Part shown: piece by piece, positions 32,711 to 44,677 of the stretch | How the letters are laid out: every line of letters begins with the position of its first letter | Numbering within the stretch: the stretch's first letter is position 1 | Source of the DNA: Sabethes cyaneus | Lineage: Eukaryota > Arthropoda > Insecta > Diptera > Culicidae | Length of the DNA stretch: 64,000 nt | Reading direction: 5' to 3' | NCBI RefSeq assembly: GCF_943734655.1 | Contig: NC_071355.1 | Location: 200,712,939 to 200,776,938, forward strand | Notes under the pieces: generated by a model | Told to the model about the DNA's origin: nothing | What the model saw: the letters and a program-made list of their open reading frames with translations, nothing else | Database searches by the model: none | Program-made: the position numbers and the translations under genes

Positions 32711-32719
32711 GCCCTATTA

Positions 32720-34180
32720 CGGTTGTTTCCATATCAACACCATAATCCATCTAATAACCACGATTACCAATAATATTGACGCAAGTTCCACCAAACCGTG
32801 CAGTTTGCAGCAAACATTGTGAAGCCAACATTTCCTACGCATCAATTCCGCACAACTTACACTGGTGATGAGTGGCAAGGTGGTCTGTTATTATTATTTA
32901 TTACCCACCTCATAAACCTCCGTCCCTTCCTGGGCTGCACCTGGCAGAATCGCACATATTAGTTGTACACAGACACACACGGAACGAAACGCGCGCACAT
33001 ACAAATTATTCGGACTGGCCGCATAAGGCCGAAGCCCAATCCACAAAAAGTAAGCCTGCAGACTGCAACGGAGCAAAAAAAATAGTTGACTAACAAATTT
33101 AAACAGACGTGAGCAAATTATAGAAACTTACTGTGAAGCCTAGCGCTTCACTTGGTGGTTCGAGATCCGTCTCAAGGGTGTCCGGCGCTGGTTTGGACCG
33201 AACGAACCGGCTATCTACCGTGAGGAAAGAAAAGGATCCACACACCCTATCGAGTATTTGTTTATACGCCTCGGAATGGCGGAATGGTCAGCCTTCGCAT
33301 TGCACTGCTGCAGCGCAGAGAATGCGCAGCTGGATCAACTTTGTTGCTGCAAACTTTGATGAATAGCAAACCAACTGAATGGTGGTTGGTAGGCTGATGC
33401 CCATCCGCAGCAACAGCAACAACTTATGCTGGTTTGCTGGTGTGCCTAATAAAGGTAATAATTATAAATGCAATTTGGAACTAAAGTCGGTTCCGACGAA
33501 CGGAGAAAATAATAAAAATAAATAGGATAATAAGCGTAATTCAAATCTTCACGTTCGGAATGACCATCACTGACTGGCCGGCCGATAGTTGCAGCGCAAT
33601 AATACGAGCGCCGAACGGAAAGGACAACATGGCAATGAGCTGTGGTCGGTTGGCCGGTTGGCCGGTGCGTGGTGGGTTTATGGGATGGGCGGCCGGGAAG
33701 GCCGTCATGCGAAAAGCCGTTGGCCATCCCCACGCGGCACGGCCGGCGCGCAGGTGAGAATCAAAGTGCAAAACAAAGGCTATCGGCCGTACAACGGGAT
33801 ATAATTGAAAGTGACAGCTATTTATTTTAATTAACCAACGAGAGAAGAATGTTACGGGTTACGGTCGTTTGCTTGCAGCCGGAAAAGTTGCTTGTCAGGT
33901 GTAACATTGTATGAACGGATGATGGATTGACCATGGCTCTCTCTGTGTGTATGTGTGTGTGTATGAGATGTGCTCATGATTTGCAGGTAGTGAATGAAGG
34001 AAAAAAAAGTGAATTGTACCTTCTCTTTCCCGTGACTTTTCCTTTCCACTTAACATCGGATGCGTTTTTTTCCTTTCTTCTCGGAAATGGCCGCAACATG
34101 ATGATAACCTACCTAGTGGGGTACTCATCAGTATGTAAATCTACCAGACATCCATCCACCAGGCTCTAGCTTGCTAGTCA
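32720..34180. other. Spacer with GGCC-rich patch
   Basis: Overlapping open frames on both strands at 33440-33830 reflect a GGCCGG-rich patch and have no recognised domain. No RNA gene was seen. Confidence 0.4.
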
Positions 34181-34186
34181 AACCAA

Positions 34187-34372
34187 TTACAGCGGCTTAT
34201 CCGCAAAGCTATCATTTGGGAAACGCATGACCAGTTTCTTCCGGGAACGCATTTCCAGAACCGGAACCCGCGCTTCTTGGTGCAATTGGTAACCAACGCA
34301 CTCGTCCGGACTAACACCATTTCCCAAGAGCTCATTGAGAATCAACAAGTTAATTTTCTTCACGGCCGACAT
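34187..34372 (-). CDS. Candidate small ORF or exon of unknown function
   Basis: A 61-codon frame begins in the context CTCAACATGTCGG, a near-ideal insect start context (CAAC before ATG). It reads MSAVKKINLLILNELLGN, then a hydrophilic centre with VGYQLHQEARVPVLEMRSRK and an end KLVMRFPNDSF. Codons end often in G or C (GTG, CTC, GAC, TGC, CTG), unlike neighbouring AT-rich DNA. The frame ends CCGCTGTAA, and the same bases contain a donor-like GTAATT, so this could equally be a first exon. No family was recognised and no downstream partner exon was found. It may be chance. Confidence 0.3.
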   Translation of the reverse strand: MSAVKKINLLILNELLGNGVSPDECVGYQLHQEARVPVLEMRSRKKLVMRFPNDSFADKPL

Positions 34373-34379
34373 GTTGAGC

Positions 34380-37300
34380 GAAGAATTCTCTTGGTACTAA
34401 GTAATAGTTTTTTTTTATTATATTCCGAACCTTTAGGCCGTGTCTCAACTCAATTCCACAGTCCGTTCCATGTTTCGAATCATCTGGCGGTCGGTGGTCG
34501 GCGTGTAACAAGCCGGAGTCTACACGAGATGAATTTCAACGAGAGCCCTTACGGGAGTCCGAGCATACAGTATAGATGGTAGCGAGCGAGGAAGGAAGCA
34601 AAAAACAACTTCACTTTGATCGCACTGATACGCCAGCCGAGTCGAAGTTTTTCCAACTCCATTTAAGACCGACTCGGTTTACAACAACTCTATTTCTTGC
34701 GATCAATAGCTATCAGACAAATCGAACGGATCGGAGCGCGCCCGCCGTAGATATTCGATCTGGTTATTGATCCGAACGTGCGATTGAGTTCATTTACAGG
34801 CTTAATTATTTATGGACTGCAGTTGCAATTGACGCTGGCTGCTCCTTCTAGCTTGTGTTCTTTTTTTATTGTCCAACTATATAGGTACCTACCTGGCAAG
34901 TAATTAAACCCAAGCCCGCAGAGGACGGTATATGTTTGTTGTAATTCAAGAACAACGGCAACACATTTAACCAGCTTATAACGCCGAGGACAGCTAGAGC
35001 GGGATGTTATGATAAGAAAACAAGCCGGTCTCCCGTCACTTTGTTCCTGCGTGAAGCGTGAAACCAAATTATTATGAAAATTACGCTGATAATAATCATT
35101 ATCATTATTATCATCGCTCCTTTAAGTGTACGGTTCGTCTTTTTTTTGTGTTTTCGTCGGTTTCCCATATTGACACAATATTCGCCGTGTCGCAAAAATT
35201 ATTGATTCGGTCATCCCATTTGCAAAGACACAAAATTCAGTACGCGCAACGGCGGCACTCGCGTGTGTGTATGTGTGTGTACAATCAGCCCTCGATCGAC
35301 CGAGCTTGATCGCTTCACTTTGGAATAAATTTTATCAATCACTTTTAATTTTGTCAATTGAGAAACAACGCTGTAAGCGACTCGCACTTCGAACATGGGA
35401 ACAATTTTTTCTTCTCTTTTCATAATAAAAATTAAATATTAATTAGTGTAATTTAATCTTACATTATTACGCGTGATGTCCGTCATTTAGATTAAAATGA
35501 GTTTTTACTCTCGTTTCGTGATATGACAGAGTCACCCCGTCGCAGTTGCAGCCGCCGCCGCCGGCGGCTACGTGTAATATGCGGTGATAATGTGATATCA
35601 GTGTCCACTACTGGCCGGTCGTCCACACTGGCACTGCAGTGAGGTACAGTTTTAAGGTGGAAAATAAAAAAAAAACAACACGAGAGAAAAACAGCTAGTC
35701 GACAGGACCATAAAACCTACGCGTTTATTGGATTAACCGTGTGGGGACGGTTGTAACACTTTAATGACTCCTAATATTCCGTAATCAATAGGCGCCGAGC
35801 GCTCGAGTGCAGAAAATTAACACACGCTCCATTAGGACGGGAGGATCGGGCACACGGTTGCACCCGGTCGACGATTCGCCGCAGAAACCGCGGTGGTGGT
35901 CCGGTATGGTAGGGTTCACACACACACACGGGGGGGACAGACATCCGGCTATTATGTATACGGATAATTTGAGGTGGATATGTAGCTTTTAGAATGTAAC
36001 ATGTAGCTGGTAGATCGATCAGTTAGCCAGTAGTGTAGTAAACTGACGGAGTGCACCGCGTAGGTACTAATTTTCCGGCAGTTTATTATATGAATTGAAT
36101 CATTAATCTAGCTGGATTATTTTTAATTAAAATTTTGCAAGCTCAACTTTAGAATTAAACTTTTAACTATATATATTACTTTAATGAGCACTCAACGTAG
36201 TGTTTAGCGGAGGTGTTACAGATTAAACATGGCCAGCAGGAATGCTAAAATTAATCCCATGCTGTTTAGTGGGACCTGTTCCATATTAACTTCACAAGGA
36301 AAAACTGTACTATAGGTGCCTGAGCAGCGGCAAAAGACAAAATAATATCAAACTATGCTATGGAAATTAAATATTTGGTCTTCTTTTGGCTGACATAGTT
36401 GGTAAAATAACAAAATGCTAAAAATGGTAAATGCTATAGTAGTAGCTTGCCACATCGCGCCAAAACTTTACAGTTCCATTGTGAACTTTAATGAACGAAA
36501 GATTAGGAGTTTTCAGAAACTACTGCTTGTTCATTTTAAAAGCCCGCGAAAATCTGGGCTTTTCATCCATAACTGCAAATACCTGTTTTCTTTCTTTTTT
36601 ATTCACTCGTATATGACTATACTCGGTCATGACGGAAACTATTTTGGAAAAGGAGTAAGTGTCTGATGCGAAGAATATCGGGTTGAGCAATGGCTGGTGG
36701 GACTCGCATCCACTCTCTTTCGGTTGGTACCCGAATGTTTTACTCACTAAACTGCTATCGCTCGTTATATTCACCACTTCTGTTGGATACGCTTACCACT
36801 GGACACTGGACGCAGTATTTTGAACTACTGTGATATGCCTCGTTTATTACTTTTATTGTACGCTTCAAGCTGACCTACCATCTATTGAGGGTGTGATAGT
36901 GTGGTAGCTGGAGCGAGACAGGTGCCAATCAGAGGTGACTTGGTTTTTGAACCTTGTTACCCTGATTGGCGACGCAGACCATATCTCCCCTTTTTGAGAT
37001 ATTGCAGTCTGCGTGCTTTTTGTGCTCCACAATTGCAGAGCAAGTGTTCAGAGGGTTACTATCATCTTGCGCGAAACCGAGATTCCGAACATGATACTAG
37101 GACAATGTCCTGTCACAAGACCGGTAAGCGTGCTGAGATCTCTCTTATTGAGACTCAGCATCTTTTGAGTAACCTTACTACTCGACGTTATAGATTGTTT
37201 AAGCGATTGTACCACCATCCAATTGGCCATGACGGTTCGGCTCTCCCATGGTTTCAGCTCACCCTTCAAAGTTGGAGCCACCTTGTCTGTCGACTCACTA

Positions 37301-37900
37301 CGAGTCGGCGTGTTGAGGATAGACGAGGAGCATGACTAAATGTTCCTATTTTCCTATTCTCCTCTCCACCTCCTTCGTTTCTTTGTTTTTCGGCAGCGAG
37401 AGCATGCTCGGTAAGAAATGGTCCACTGCATCAGTGACCGGCTCGATGCAGCAAGGGCAAATTACTGTGGAGGGCGCCCTGGTACTCCACAGGCTCCGTT
37501 GCGGCAGAGAATTTATAGAACCCCCTTCGCCATTCATCCCGCGGCACAGGTCGTGTCACACCTTGGATTAGGGGTTTATCCATTCAAGTCTTTACGTAAT
37601 AGGCATGGATAACGGCTATTAAAACCATCCTCCTTTTAGGGGCTTTAGACCCTCTGCTTTGGTTCTTAGTAGTCATACCTTCTACAGAGAACCGTCATTG
37701 CAGGCGGAGAGTTCACATTCAGCATTCGCATGAGTGCAACCTTTCTTGTCCGCAAACTACCCTAGTTTCCACCGGTTGGCCGATTTCCACTAAGGAACGT
37801 ATCCCGGATGGTTCCACGAGAAGGTAAGGATAGTAGTTGCTGAATAAGAGGCTGTGGACCTCCGTGGAATCTATTTTATAGCCGCATGTTTAAAATAGAC
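34380..37900. other. Spacer rich in AT and homeodomain-type words
   Basis: No coding sequence is supported. TAATTA/ATTAAT words cluster at 35430-35500 and 36085-36190; a CACACACACACG run is at 35918-35930; an ATT/ATC repeat is at 35090-35120. 36900-37800 has several overlapping frames on both strands; a minus-strand CPCC---TDAVDHFL reading near 37420-37480 might be the zinc-knuckle end of a LINE but is too short to claim. Confidence 0.4.
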
Positions 37901-37959
37901 TGCGAGCCTCTGGAGCGCATTATTCAACCATTTACCATCCACTGTCGCTCGTTATAGGA

Positions 37960-38330
37960 TTAGGTAGTTTGACACCTAAATTGTTAAGAACCTAATTTTA
38001 CAATTTCCGGGTACGTCTTTTGGTCACTAGATTCTTCTTCTGTGTCCTGTTTGATTACTTACTGGTCCGAATAGATCGAAATCCTTCTTGCAGACGAATC
38101 CTTCTGTCGGTGCTTTGGCTGGCATGGAATTTCTTGGCGATATCATATACCAACAGCCCTGGGTTTACCACAATCGTCCCCAGCCCCTTTGAATGCAGCC
38201 TCTGTTCTTTAGTTCCATCGATGGTTATCGATATTTTGCCGCTGATTCGATAACGCTGCAGCGTCGACTTAGCCAATTTCAACAACTTCGTGATTTTTAA
38301 ACCTGATCACGTCAGATTTTCGAAGTGGGT
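37960..38330 (-). pseudogene. Mariner-type (mosquito DD37-like) transposase fragment
   Basis: On the minus strand 38285-38055 reads KSTLQRYRISGKISITIDGT, then KGLGTIVVNPGLLVYDIAKK and FHASQSTDRRIRLQEGFRSI. This is the second helix-turn-helix of the DNA-binding domain and the linker as in IS630-Tc1-mariner transposases of mosquitoes. It continues in decayed form (NRTQKKNLVTKRRTRKL) to about 37980. The catalytic Asp residues are missing. It would have bound the ends of its transposon; no terminal inverted repeats were found around it. Confidence 0.6.
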
Positions 38331-38429
38331 AGCTAATTAGTAATTTTCGGGTTGCGGCATCTATCAACTATAACCACTTTCGAACAGTTGTATCGTGACT
38401 AACTTTTCAACTTTTTTGATTTATTGGCG

Positions 38430-38655
38430 ACGGTTCATCATCGATTCTGCGCGGAACAATTTATACTTCTCCATTACTGTCAGTCCTGGGCTGCCGATCT
38501 CCAATCCTCTCGAACACCAGCTGACCATGTCTCGTCTTTCCCGAAGTCTGCGACCTCTTCCTGGCTCTCTGCTGAAAATAGTTTCCGTTACTCCTTCGCT
38601 GGGCATTCTAGTCGAGTGCCCAACCCACCGCAACCTGACATATAGTACTACCTTC
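38430..38655 (-). mobile_element. LINE C-terminal fragment
   Basis: On the minus strand the reading YVRLRWVGHSTRMPSEGVTE, then GRGRRLRERRDMVSW, matches the C-terminal block of RTE-like reverse transcriptases (RLRWAGHV-RMP-D, then an arginine-rich segment and W). It abuts the transposase fragment and carries nothing upstream of this block. Confidence 0.5.
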
Positions 38656-38879
38656 ACTCAGCGGCGGTGCGTGCGGTTGGCCAGACTGGCCCCCGCCAAG
38701 GGCGCTAGCCTTCAAGGGAGCCCAAAAGGGCTTGTATTTCAGTAAAGCATTAGCAATAACATATGCATGGACAAATTTTAGTGATTTTTTATGCCACGTT
38801 ATCTGTTGATTTGCATGCAACAGCGAAAACAGTCAAACAACTACGTTTGATCCTTTGTTCGTGCTGCCAGCTCCACCCT

Positions 38880-39170
38880 GCAGCAGACATGATGAAGCAC
38901 TTCATATCCGCTGAATGGAGCCAATCCAGCCTTTACAACATCCTCTTCCGTGAGAAAGCCGAGATCGTTGAACGGAAGCCTGGTTCCGGGCGTCTGACAG
39001 TGCTGCGCAACGGTATCGTGCAGCAGAAGCTAACGATGAAAAGCGAGAGCAAGGTAGTCTCAATGTTCCGCGTCTTGGATCGGGAGATCGGAGTAACCGG
39101 CTAAACGGTGTAGGTGCCAAAAAGGGCATTTTTGGCAGAAGCGTCAGTCGAGATTGGGTGCCCGAAAAAA
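38880..39170 (+). pseudogene. Mariner-type transposase N-terminal fragment
   Basis: Plus-strand reading from 38889: MMKHFISAEWSQSSLYNILF, then EKAEIVERKPGSGRLTVLRN and SESKVVSMFRVLDREIGVTG, then a stop. This is the N-terminal helix-turn-helix domain with the signature VERKPGSGRPT of mosquito IS630-Tc1-mariner transposases. The remnant then runs as VPKRAFLAEASVEIG in another frame. It lies near, and opposite to, the fragment at 37960-38330 and covers a different part of the protein. Confidence 0.65.
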
Positions 39171-39179
39171 AAATTACAT

Positions 39180-39720
39180 TAAATTTTGCGGTAGAAACAA
39201 TGGGTCTACGATAGTTTTTATTGTGCACATTGAAACTTATGGTAAATTTATTGTAAAAGTGTCTGAATTTTAAATTTTATTCATATTTTAGTTTCTTATT
39301 TTATGCAATAGATTTGGCCATATTTCATCGCAAATTTACTGCCTTTTTTAACTACATTTTGTTTTTTTTTTCGCTTAAAAAAATGCCATAAAAGGACAAT
39401 AAATTATACTGTATATGAAAACTTTTGTCCACGAAAAAATAGATTGTTTTAATGTTAAGATATTCAACACCCCGTAATTTTTTGGGTAGAATCCCTCAGA
39501 ACCATTAAAGTTATGGTGGACTACAATAAGTTTGATAGTTTGGTTATCTTTTCTGACAATAAATTTTATTGTTTTAACTGTATTTTGTATCCTACTATTA
39601 CAATATTTTTTATCTTCATATTATGGTTATTTCTTCCGGGTGTTTTGAGTAGTGGGCAATCGTCTTGAGAACACGATGTCGTGGTCATAATGAGCAAAGA
39701 CCGGTAGAGGACCGAGTACT
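39180..39720. other. AT-rich spacer
   Basis: Very AT-rich, with no open frame of note and no clear repeats. Confidence 0.4.
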
Positions 39721-39739
39721 ATATGTCCTCCACTAAGAA

Positions 39740-39960
39740 GGTAGGCTAAGAAGAAGTATAAATCTTCCGCGCCAAGCTCCCAAAGAATGTCCTGCTGACG
39801 ATCGGCGAGAAGATAATATTCAAGTCGTTGTTGTTTCGTTCAGGGCTAACGTTGAACAAGGTGATACGAAGATACAATTCGAAGTATCTACCGGAAGTTA
39901 TCGCCTTCTCAAGATGTATCACGCAAAGGATGTGGCCTTTTGACCACTTTACGGCCAACC
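39740..39960 (+). pseudogene. Possible mariner transposase catalytic-domain relic
   Basis: A frame reading FRAKLPKNVLLTIGEKIIFK then GLTLNKVIRRYNSKYLPEVI and TRRMWPFDHFTANRN loosely follows the mariner order KKVLV--AIS-KG ... YL-E-I ... FWPDLAS-HYA. The similarity is weak and the catalytic Asp block is changed. Considered because of the transposase fragment 600 bp upstream on the same strand. Confidence 0.3.
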
Positions 39961-40619
39961 GAAATTAGTCTATTTTCCTAATACATACGTTAAGTGCAGC
40001 GAAGTATTGGATAAGGAAGGGGCGAATACAAAAAACTACAAGGTATACAGCCCTAAGGGTTATACAAATGGGTGACATAGGACTATCAAAGTAGTAAATT
40101 TTGGAAATATCACAATAATTATATGAAAATTGAGAACCTTGTTACAAATAACTGATTGCTTTATTCAGTAAATGCCATTGCACACCTAATTTTATGAATG
40201 TTTCTTGTAACATTTTTCCTCAGCTTTCCAATTGTGGTCTTAAAATGAAAACAGGTTGGGGGGCTCATGGTGAAAAAGGCAATTGTTTGATAAAATCCAA
40301 TATTGCGACCAAATCCAAAATAGCTCCTAAAAAATTTGTATACTCCATTTAAAAGCCCTGTTTTTCTTCTTTACAGAACCGGGTCATTTGTTAGTTATTT
40401 AATGGCAAATTTATTAAATATCACATGATATAGATCTCAAGGTATGCTCAAAATTCACCAATTTTTGAGCCTGTTAGACCCCTTGGCGCACGAGGGGTCC
40501 ACTATTTCGAGGTATCAAAAATGTAATTCTTATTTTTACCATTTTCAACCAATTAAGCGCAAAAGTTCCAATATTTGAAGACTTCGTGTCAGTAGTGGTC
40601 CCGTTTCAGCGAGAATTAC

Positions 40620-41262
40620 ATACGTAAAAGTTTCTATTTTATTTTTATGAGAGTCCTTTTCCTCCTACCACAGAGGTGAGGGGTCTCAAACCATCATAAC
40701 ATAAATTCATGCCTCCAAAAACCCCCACATGCCAATTTGGTTCCATTTGCTTGATTAGTTCTCGAGTTTTGAAGAAATTTGTATTTCATTTGTTTGGGAT
40801 TCCCCCCCCTCCTTCTTAAAGAAGACATAGGTCTTAATTCACCATAGAACAAAATCCTGCCTCCAAAAACCCCCACATGTCAAATTTGATTCCTTTTGCT
40901 TGATTAGTTCTCAAGTTATGAGAAAATTTGCAAATTGTTTGTTTGGGAGCCCCCCCTCCTAAAGAGAGTATGGGTCTTAATTCACCATAGTTTTCTATGT
41001 TCTTGCCTTCTGGAACTCCCACATGCCTAATTTGGTTATATTTGCTTGATTAATTCTAGATTTATGAAGAAATTTGTATTTCAATTGTAAGAAATCCCCC
41101 CTTTTAGAAGGAAGTAGAGTCTCAGTACACCATCGAAAAAAGTCCTACCTTCTAAAACCCCTGCATGCCAAATTTGGTTCCATTTGCTTGATTAGTTGTC
41201 GAGTTTTGAGGAAATTTGTGTTTCATTTGCATAGGAGCCCCCCCTCTTACGCCGTCCATAAT
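40620..41262. repeat. Shorter relative of the 8819-11193 tandem repeat
   Basis: Four diverged units of about 145 bp with the same words (CCCACATGCCAATTTGGTTC, CTTGATTAGTTCTCGAGTT, AGCCCCCCCTC). The left border (TTATGAGAGTCCTTTTCCTCCTACCACAG) matches the sequence at 9100-9135 of the larger copy. The terminal TAGCTGACCC and CAGA-run ends are absent here. The right side runs into unrelated DNA at 41262. Confidence 0.8.
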
Positions 41263-41269
41263 ATTGCTC

Positions 41270-41715
41270 TCTCGCCCCTTCCATAAATTCCTGATCATTT
41301 TATCTTTCCAACGACATATAAATTGTTCAGTTTCGTTCAGTAGTTTAGTAGTTATTAGCATTTGAAATCTTTCATTCCAACGTTACACTTCTATTTTCGC
41401 CAGTCCCAGATAGTAAACAAAGACGTAGTCTTGCGTCAAAAAAAAAACCTGGAAGGAACAAGGATTTGGGAAACCAAGGGGCGTCAAATTGGGTTTCAGC
41501 CAAGGGCGCCACAAGGTCACGCTACGGCTCTGCTTCCACTATATCAGCATATGTGTGTACTTGATACAGCTCGCGATTCATGCGTCAGCGCCAAACTCCG
41601 TTTTCCATTTGATCACCAAGTATTTATCACAGAATTTTACGCACAAAAACCCCAAAAACTCGTCGGTCCTTTAGCGTCCTTTTAGTCCTTTAGCTTCCTC
41701 TAGCGTTCATAATTC
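41270..41715. other. Spacer
   Basis: One open frame on the plus strand at 41362-41685 has no recognisable domain. No repeats or RNA genes were seen. Confidence 0.35.
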
Positions 41716-41719
41716 ATGT

Positions 41720-42470
41720 TCCTAATGGGCCACCGTGGAATTAATGTTCTGCAGAGTCCAAGTAATTCGTAGAAATTCGTTCGGATTCGTTCTACTTCGC
41801 GGCATTACGTTGTCGCTTACCAAGGTATATGAATTCCTCAATTGCCTACTTCTTATCGTTGCCCATCCAGCTCCACGGCTCCACCTCGGCATCAACACCG
41901 TTTCCACATTTCCTGCCAGCAACTATGTACTTCGTTTTGGTGGGTTTAATGGCAAGTCCCAATCTCGCTGATTCTTGTTGAAAAGGCCTAAAGACCTCTT
42001 CTACGGCTCTACGGTTGATTCCGATAATATCGACGTCATTCGCAAAACCAAGAAGCATGTGAGATTTTGTTCCTTTCCTATCATCCCGTTCCTTTCCATG
42101 TTTGCTCTTCGTATTGCACCTTCCAAGGATATGTTGAATAGCAGGTTAGAGAATGCATTCCCTTGCATCACTCCATCCAACGTCGCTAAACCGGGAAGGT
42201 CTCTCCCGCTATTCTGACACATGATTTTGACCCATCCAGCGTTGCACGAATCAGCGAAATTAGTTTCTTCGGAAAACTAACTAGCATTATATACCATAGC
42301 TCATTTCGTTACACTTAATCGTATACCGTCTTAAAGTCCACAACCAAATGACGAGTCTGCAAGTTGAAATTGAAGAAAAGAGCCGGCCTGTTGACAACAT
42401 TCGTCAGTCAACCGAATACGTCGTGAACCCAACTCAACGCTCTACATTGCATCAAATCAACGTCTATTTG
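41720..42470 (-). mobile_element. RTE-like LINE reverse transcriptase fragment
   Basis: On the minus strand, 42220-42100 reads GVMQGNAFSNLLFNISLEGAI (RT motif B), then about 42058-41900 reads MLLGFANDVDIIGINRRAVE (motif C, with the YADD box changed to FAND) and ARLGLAIKPTKTKYIVAG. Further on come EEFIYLG-like codons to 41720. Upstream, 42410-42290 keeps a decayed motif A region. One frameshift separates the blocks. It is RT only and non-functional. Its wording matches the other RTE-like fragments of the window. Confidence 0.75.
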
Positions 42471-42539
42471 GAAGGTATTCGTTTCAAACCGCTTCGCAAA
42501 TATACAGCATCTTACTAAGAATTGTACAGTCAGTGAATA

Positions 42540-44200
42540 ATTCGGTTGACTGTATATCTAAGAGAATGATTGCGGATTGAGCTTTCTGCGAACACTTTGT
42601 GGTGGTATGATTCAAGTTTTTTGATACAACCCGTAGATCGTTGGCCCGAGGCTGAGATTGCACCACCGGATGCAGAGGAACTGCAAAAAGAATCTAGCCC
42701 TGACGTTAATTTACTTGTTAATACTATTGACCCTGCCTCCCAGTTGGCCTCTAGGTATGATGCTGGCCTAATAAGCCAGTCGTCGTATGTACGAATCTAA
42801 GCTGGGAGAGGCTGTTAGAGTCAATAGGATCGTAACAACTGGCTCTGCAATTGTCCTGTACTCTAACGGCTGGCTACGAAGTCTGTCGTATAAAAACTAA
42901 AGGTCAAGTTTCGAAAACGCAATGTAGCTCCTAGGCTTTGCTTTACTATTGACCTATTATTTGGACGGTTCCCGATTCTCGCTAGATTAAACAAAACCGT
43001 AGTATACTGTTGTAGATTCGTGCACTACGCTCAGCTTAGCTGGCTTATAACTCGGTCCAATCATGTCCGCTCTGTACACATAGTCCTCTCACTACTTTGT
43101 GTCAACGGATTCGACCCCTTCGAAGTCATCAACTAGCTCGACAGCTGGTGCGCAAATACATATCATATTTTCGGTGTCAACCACGGCTAGTACAGAAAAT
43201 CATGGCTGCATTACCTGCTGTACAGGTCAGGCCTACTAGAACTTTTCTGTATTCAGGGCTGTATTACTGTGGACCGGTTGAGTGGACGGCGCTCTCGTCG
43301 GACAAGATTTATGTCGGTTTATTCGTGTGCCTGGTGGTGATAGCTGTGCACTTCGAATTCATCGCCGATCTGTCATCGGTCACTTGTATTAGTGCCGTGA
43401 AGTGATTTGTGGCACATCGCAGTCGGGTACTCGAACTGCATTACGATGACGCAACCGCATTAGTCGGGGCGGCCCACGAGCTTCGAAATATGCAAAAGGA
43501 GTGTCCGTGAGTGTCATACCGAGAACTGGAAAGGTTACTGAATTGAAAACGAAATAACGTACCGTCATATTTCAGGCTAGTCTCCACACTTCGGTGGAAT
43601 CGGGGAAGCTGGAATCAAATCTTTTAAGTAACACTTCCATCGCACCATGTGCAACCGCTCATAGACTAACTCCAAACAGTCGATGGCCAGATTGATTCCG
43701 TCCTCAATTCTCGTCTTCTCTTCTCGTGTTCAGATCTATCTCGGTTGATGATCTATCCGCTCTAACTCTACAATGGATGGTCACTTTGGCGAACCCCTGA
43801 TAACTATAACAGAACCCGATTTAACCAGTCGCAATCCTAATCATTAACTGTTTGTCACGATTACGGGAGATGAATAGGGCAGTCCGAGATCTCTGGAACT
43901 GCTGGCATCTAGACTACCTCAGCCATTTACAGCAACGAACGAGATGGAAACAACCAAATCTCAATGTGAGCATTGGACGGTTGGTGCTCGTAAAGCCGAG
44001 TAGCATGGCGTCTCTTCAGTGGTCATTTGCGCGAATTGTCGAAACTATAGCTGGCAAGGTTGGGCGAAATCGAGTAGCTGTCATCTAGTCCACTAGAGGG
44101 TGGTAGAAAAGGGCAGTTAAGGAGATTAGCATACTTCCAGTCAATCCTGATGAAGACGACCAGTCTATCAGGAAACAACGGACGTTGAATAAGACCGAAC
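42540..44200 (+). mobile_element. BEL/Pao retrotransposon pol remnant (RNase H end to integrase C-terminus)
   Basis: 42590-42715 reads LWWYDSSFLIQPVDRWPEAE, the linker after RNase H in BEL/Pao polyproteins. A SINE follows at 42730-42930. 43080-43400 reads QLARQLVRKYISYFRCQPRLV, then PAVQVRPTRTFLYSGLYYCG and VVIAVHFEFIADLSSVTCIS: the integrase zinc region and start of the catalytic core. 43400-43510 keeps RVLELHYDDATALVGAAHEL. After degraded sequence, 43852-44090 reads LREMNRAVRDLW, then YLSHLQQRTRWKQPNLNVSI and WSFARIVETIAGKVGRNRVA, the BEL integrase C-terminal domain. Stops and frameshifts abound. No LTR was identified. Confidence 0.8.
42730..42935 (+). mobile_element. tRNA-derived SINE, family B, copy 1
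   Basis: Contains CCAGTTGGCCTCTAGGTATG (A-box-like region) and, about 35 bases on, GTATGTACGAATCTAAGCTG (B-box-like GTTCGAATC), then a body with TCCTGTACTCTAACGGCTGG and CTACGAAGTCTGTCG. Copies at 45035-45235 (plus) and 56290-56445 (minus) share this order. It is nested in the BEL remnant. Confidence 0.7.
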
Positions 44201-44316
44201 GATAGATCGAACGTACTTGATTGTACCCAAGCCGAATACTGAACAGTTGTTTAACTATCAAACTATACGTGCGGCTGCATCTTATAGCATATATTTCAGT
44301 GAACCAACGCTAAATA

Positions 44317-44656
44317 CACTCAAGTCGCTTTTTATGCGAAGGATACGTCCCGCGTAAATCAAAACCGCGTAAATTCCGAAAATCGCGTAAAAAACCGCGT
44401 AAATTCCGAAAACCGCGTACATTCCGAAAACCGCGTAAATTCCAAAATTCGCGTAAAAAACAAAATTTCGCGTAAAAAAAAACTTTGTGGATTTCAACAC
44501 TACGCGAAAAAATAGACACTTTGAGCACATCCGCGTAAATTCCGAAAATCGCGTAAAAACCGCGTAAATTCCGAAAATCGCTTAAAAAACGCGTAAATTC
44601 CAAAATTAGCGTAAAAATAGTCGCGTAAAAAAACCGCGTAAAAAGCGACTTCAGTG
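44317..44656. mobile_element. TA-flanked MITE carrying an internal tandem array
   Basis: Terminal inverted repeats CACTCAAGTCGCTTTTTATG and the complement of CGTAAAAAGCGACTTCAGTG are bordered by TA at 44315-44316 and 44657-44658. The whole interior is made of about 18-bp units CCGCGTAAATTCCGAAAA with variants (GCGTAAAAA spacers). The unit shares the CGCGTAAA word with the terminal repeat. There is no coding capacity. Confidence 0.85.
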
Positions 44657-44677
44657 TACTCACACGAGATGTGCAGG

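Noticed and set aside
37346..37537. Minus-strand CPCC...DAVDHFL as a LINE zinc-knuckle or RNase H end
   Set aside because: Too short and isolated; spacing does not fit a known knuckle.
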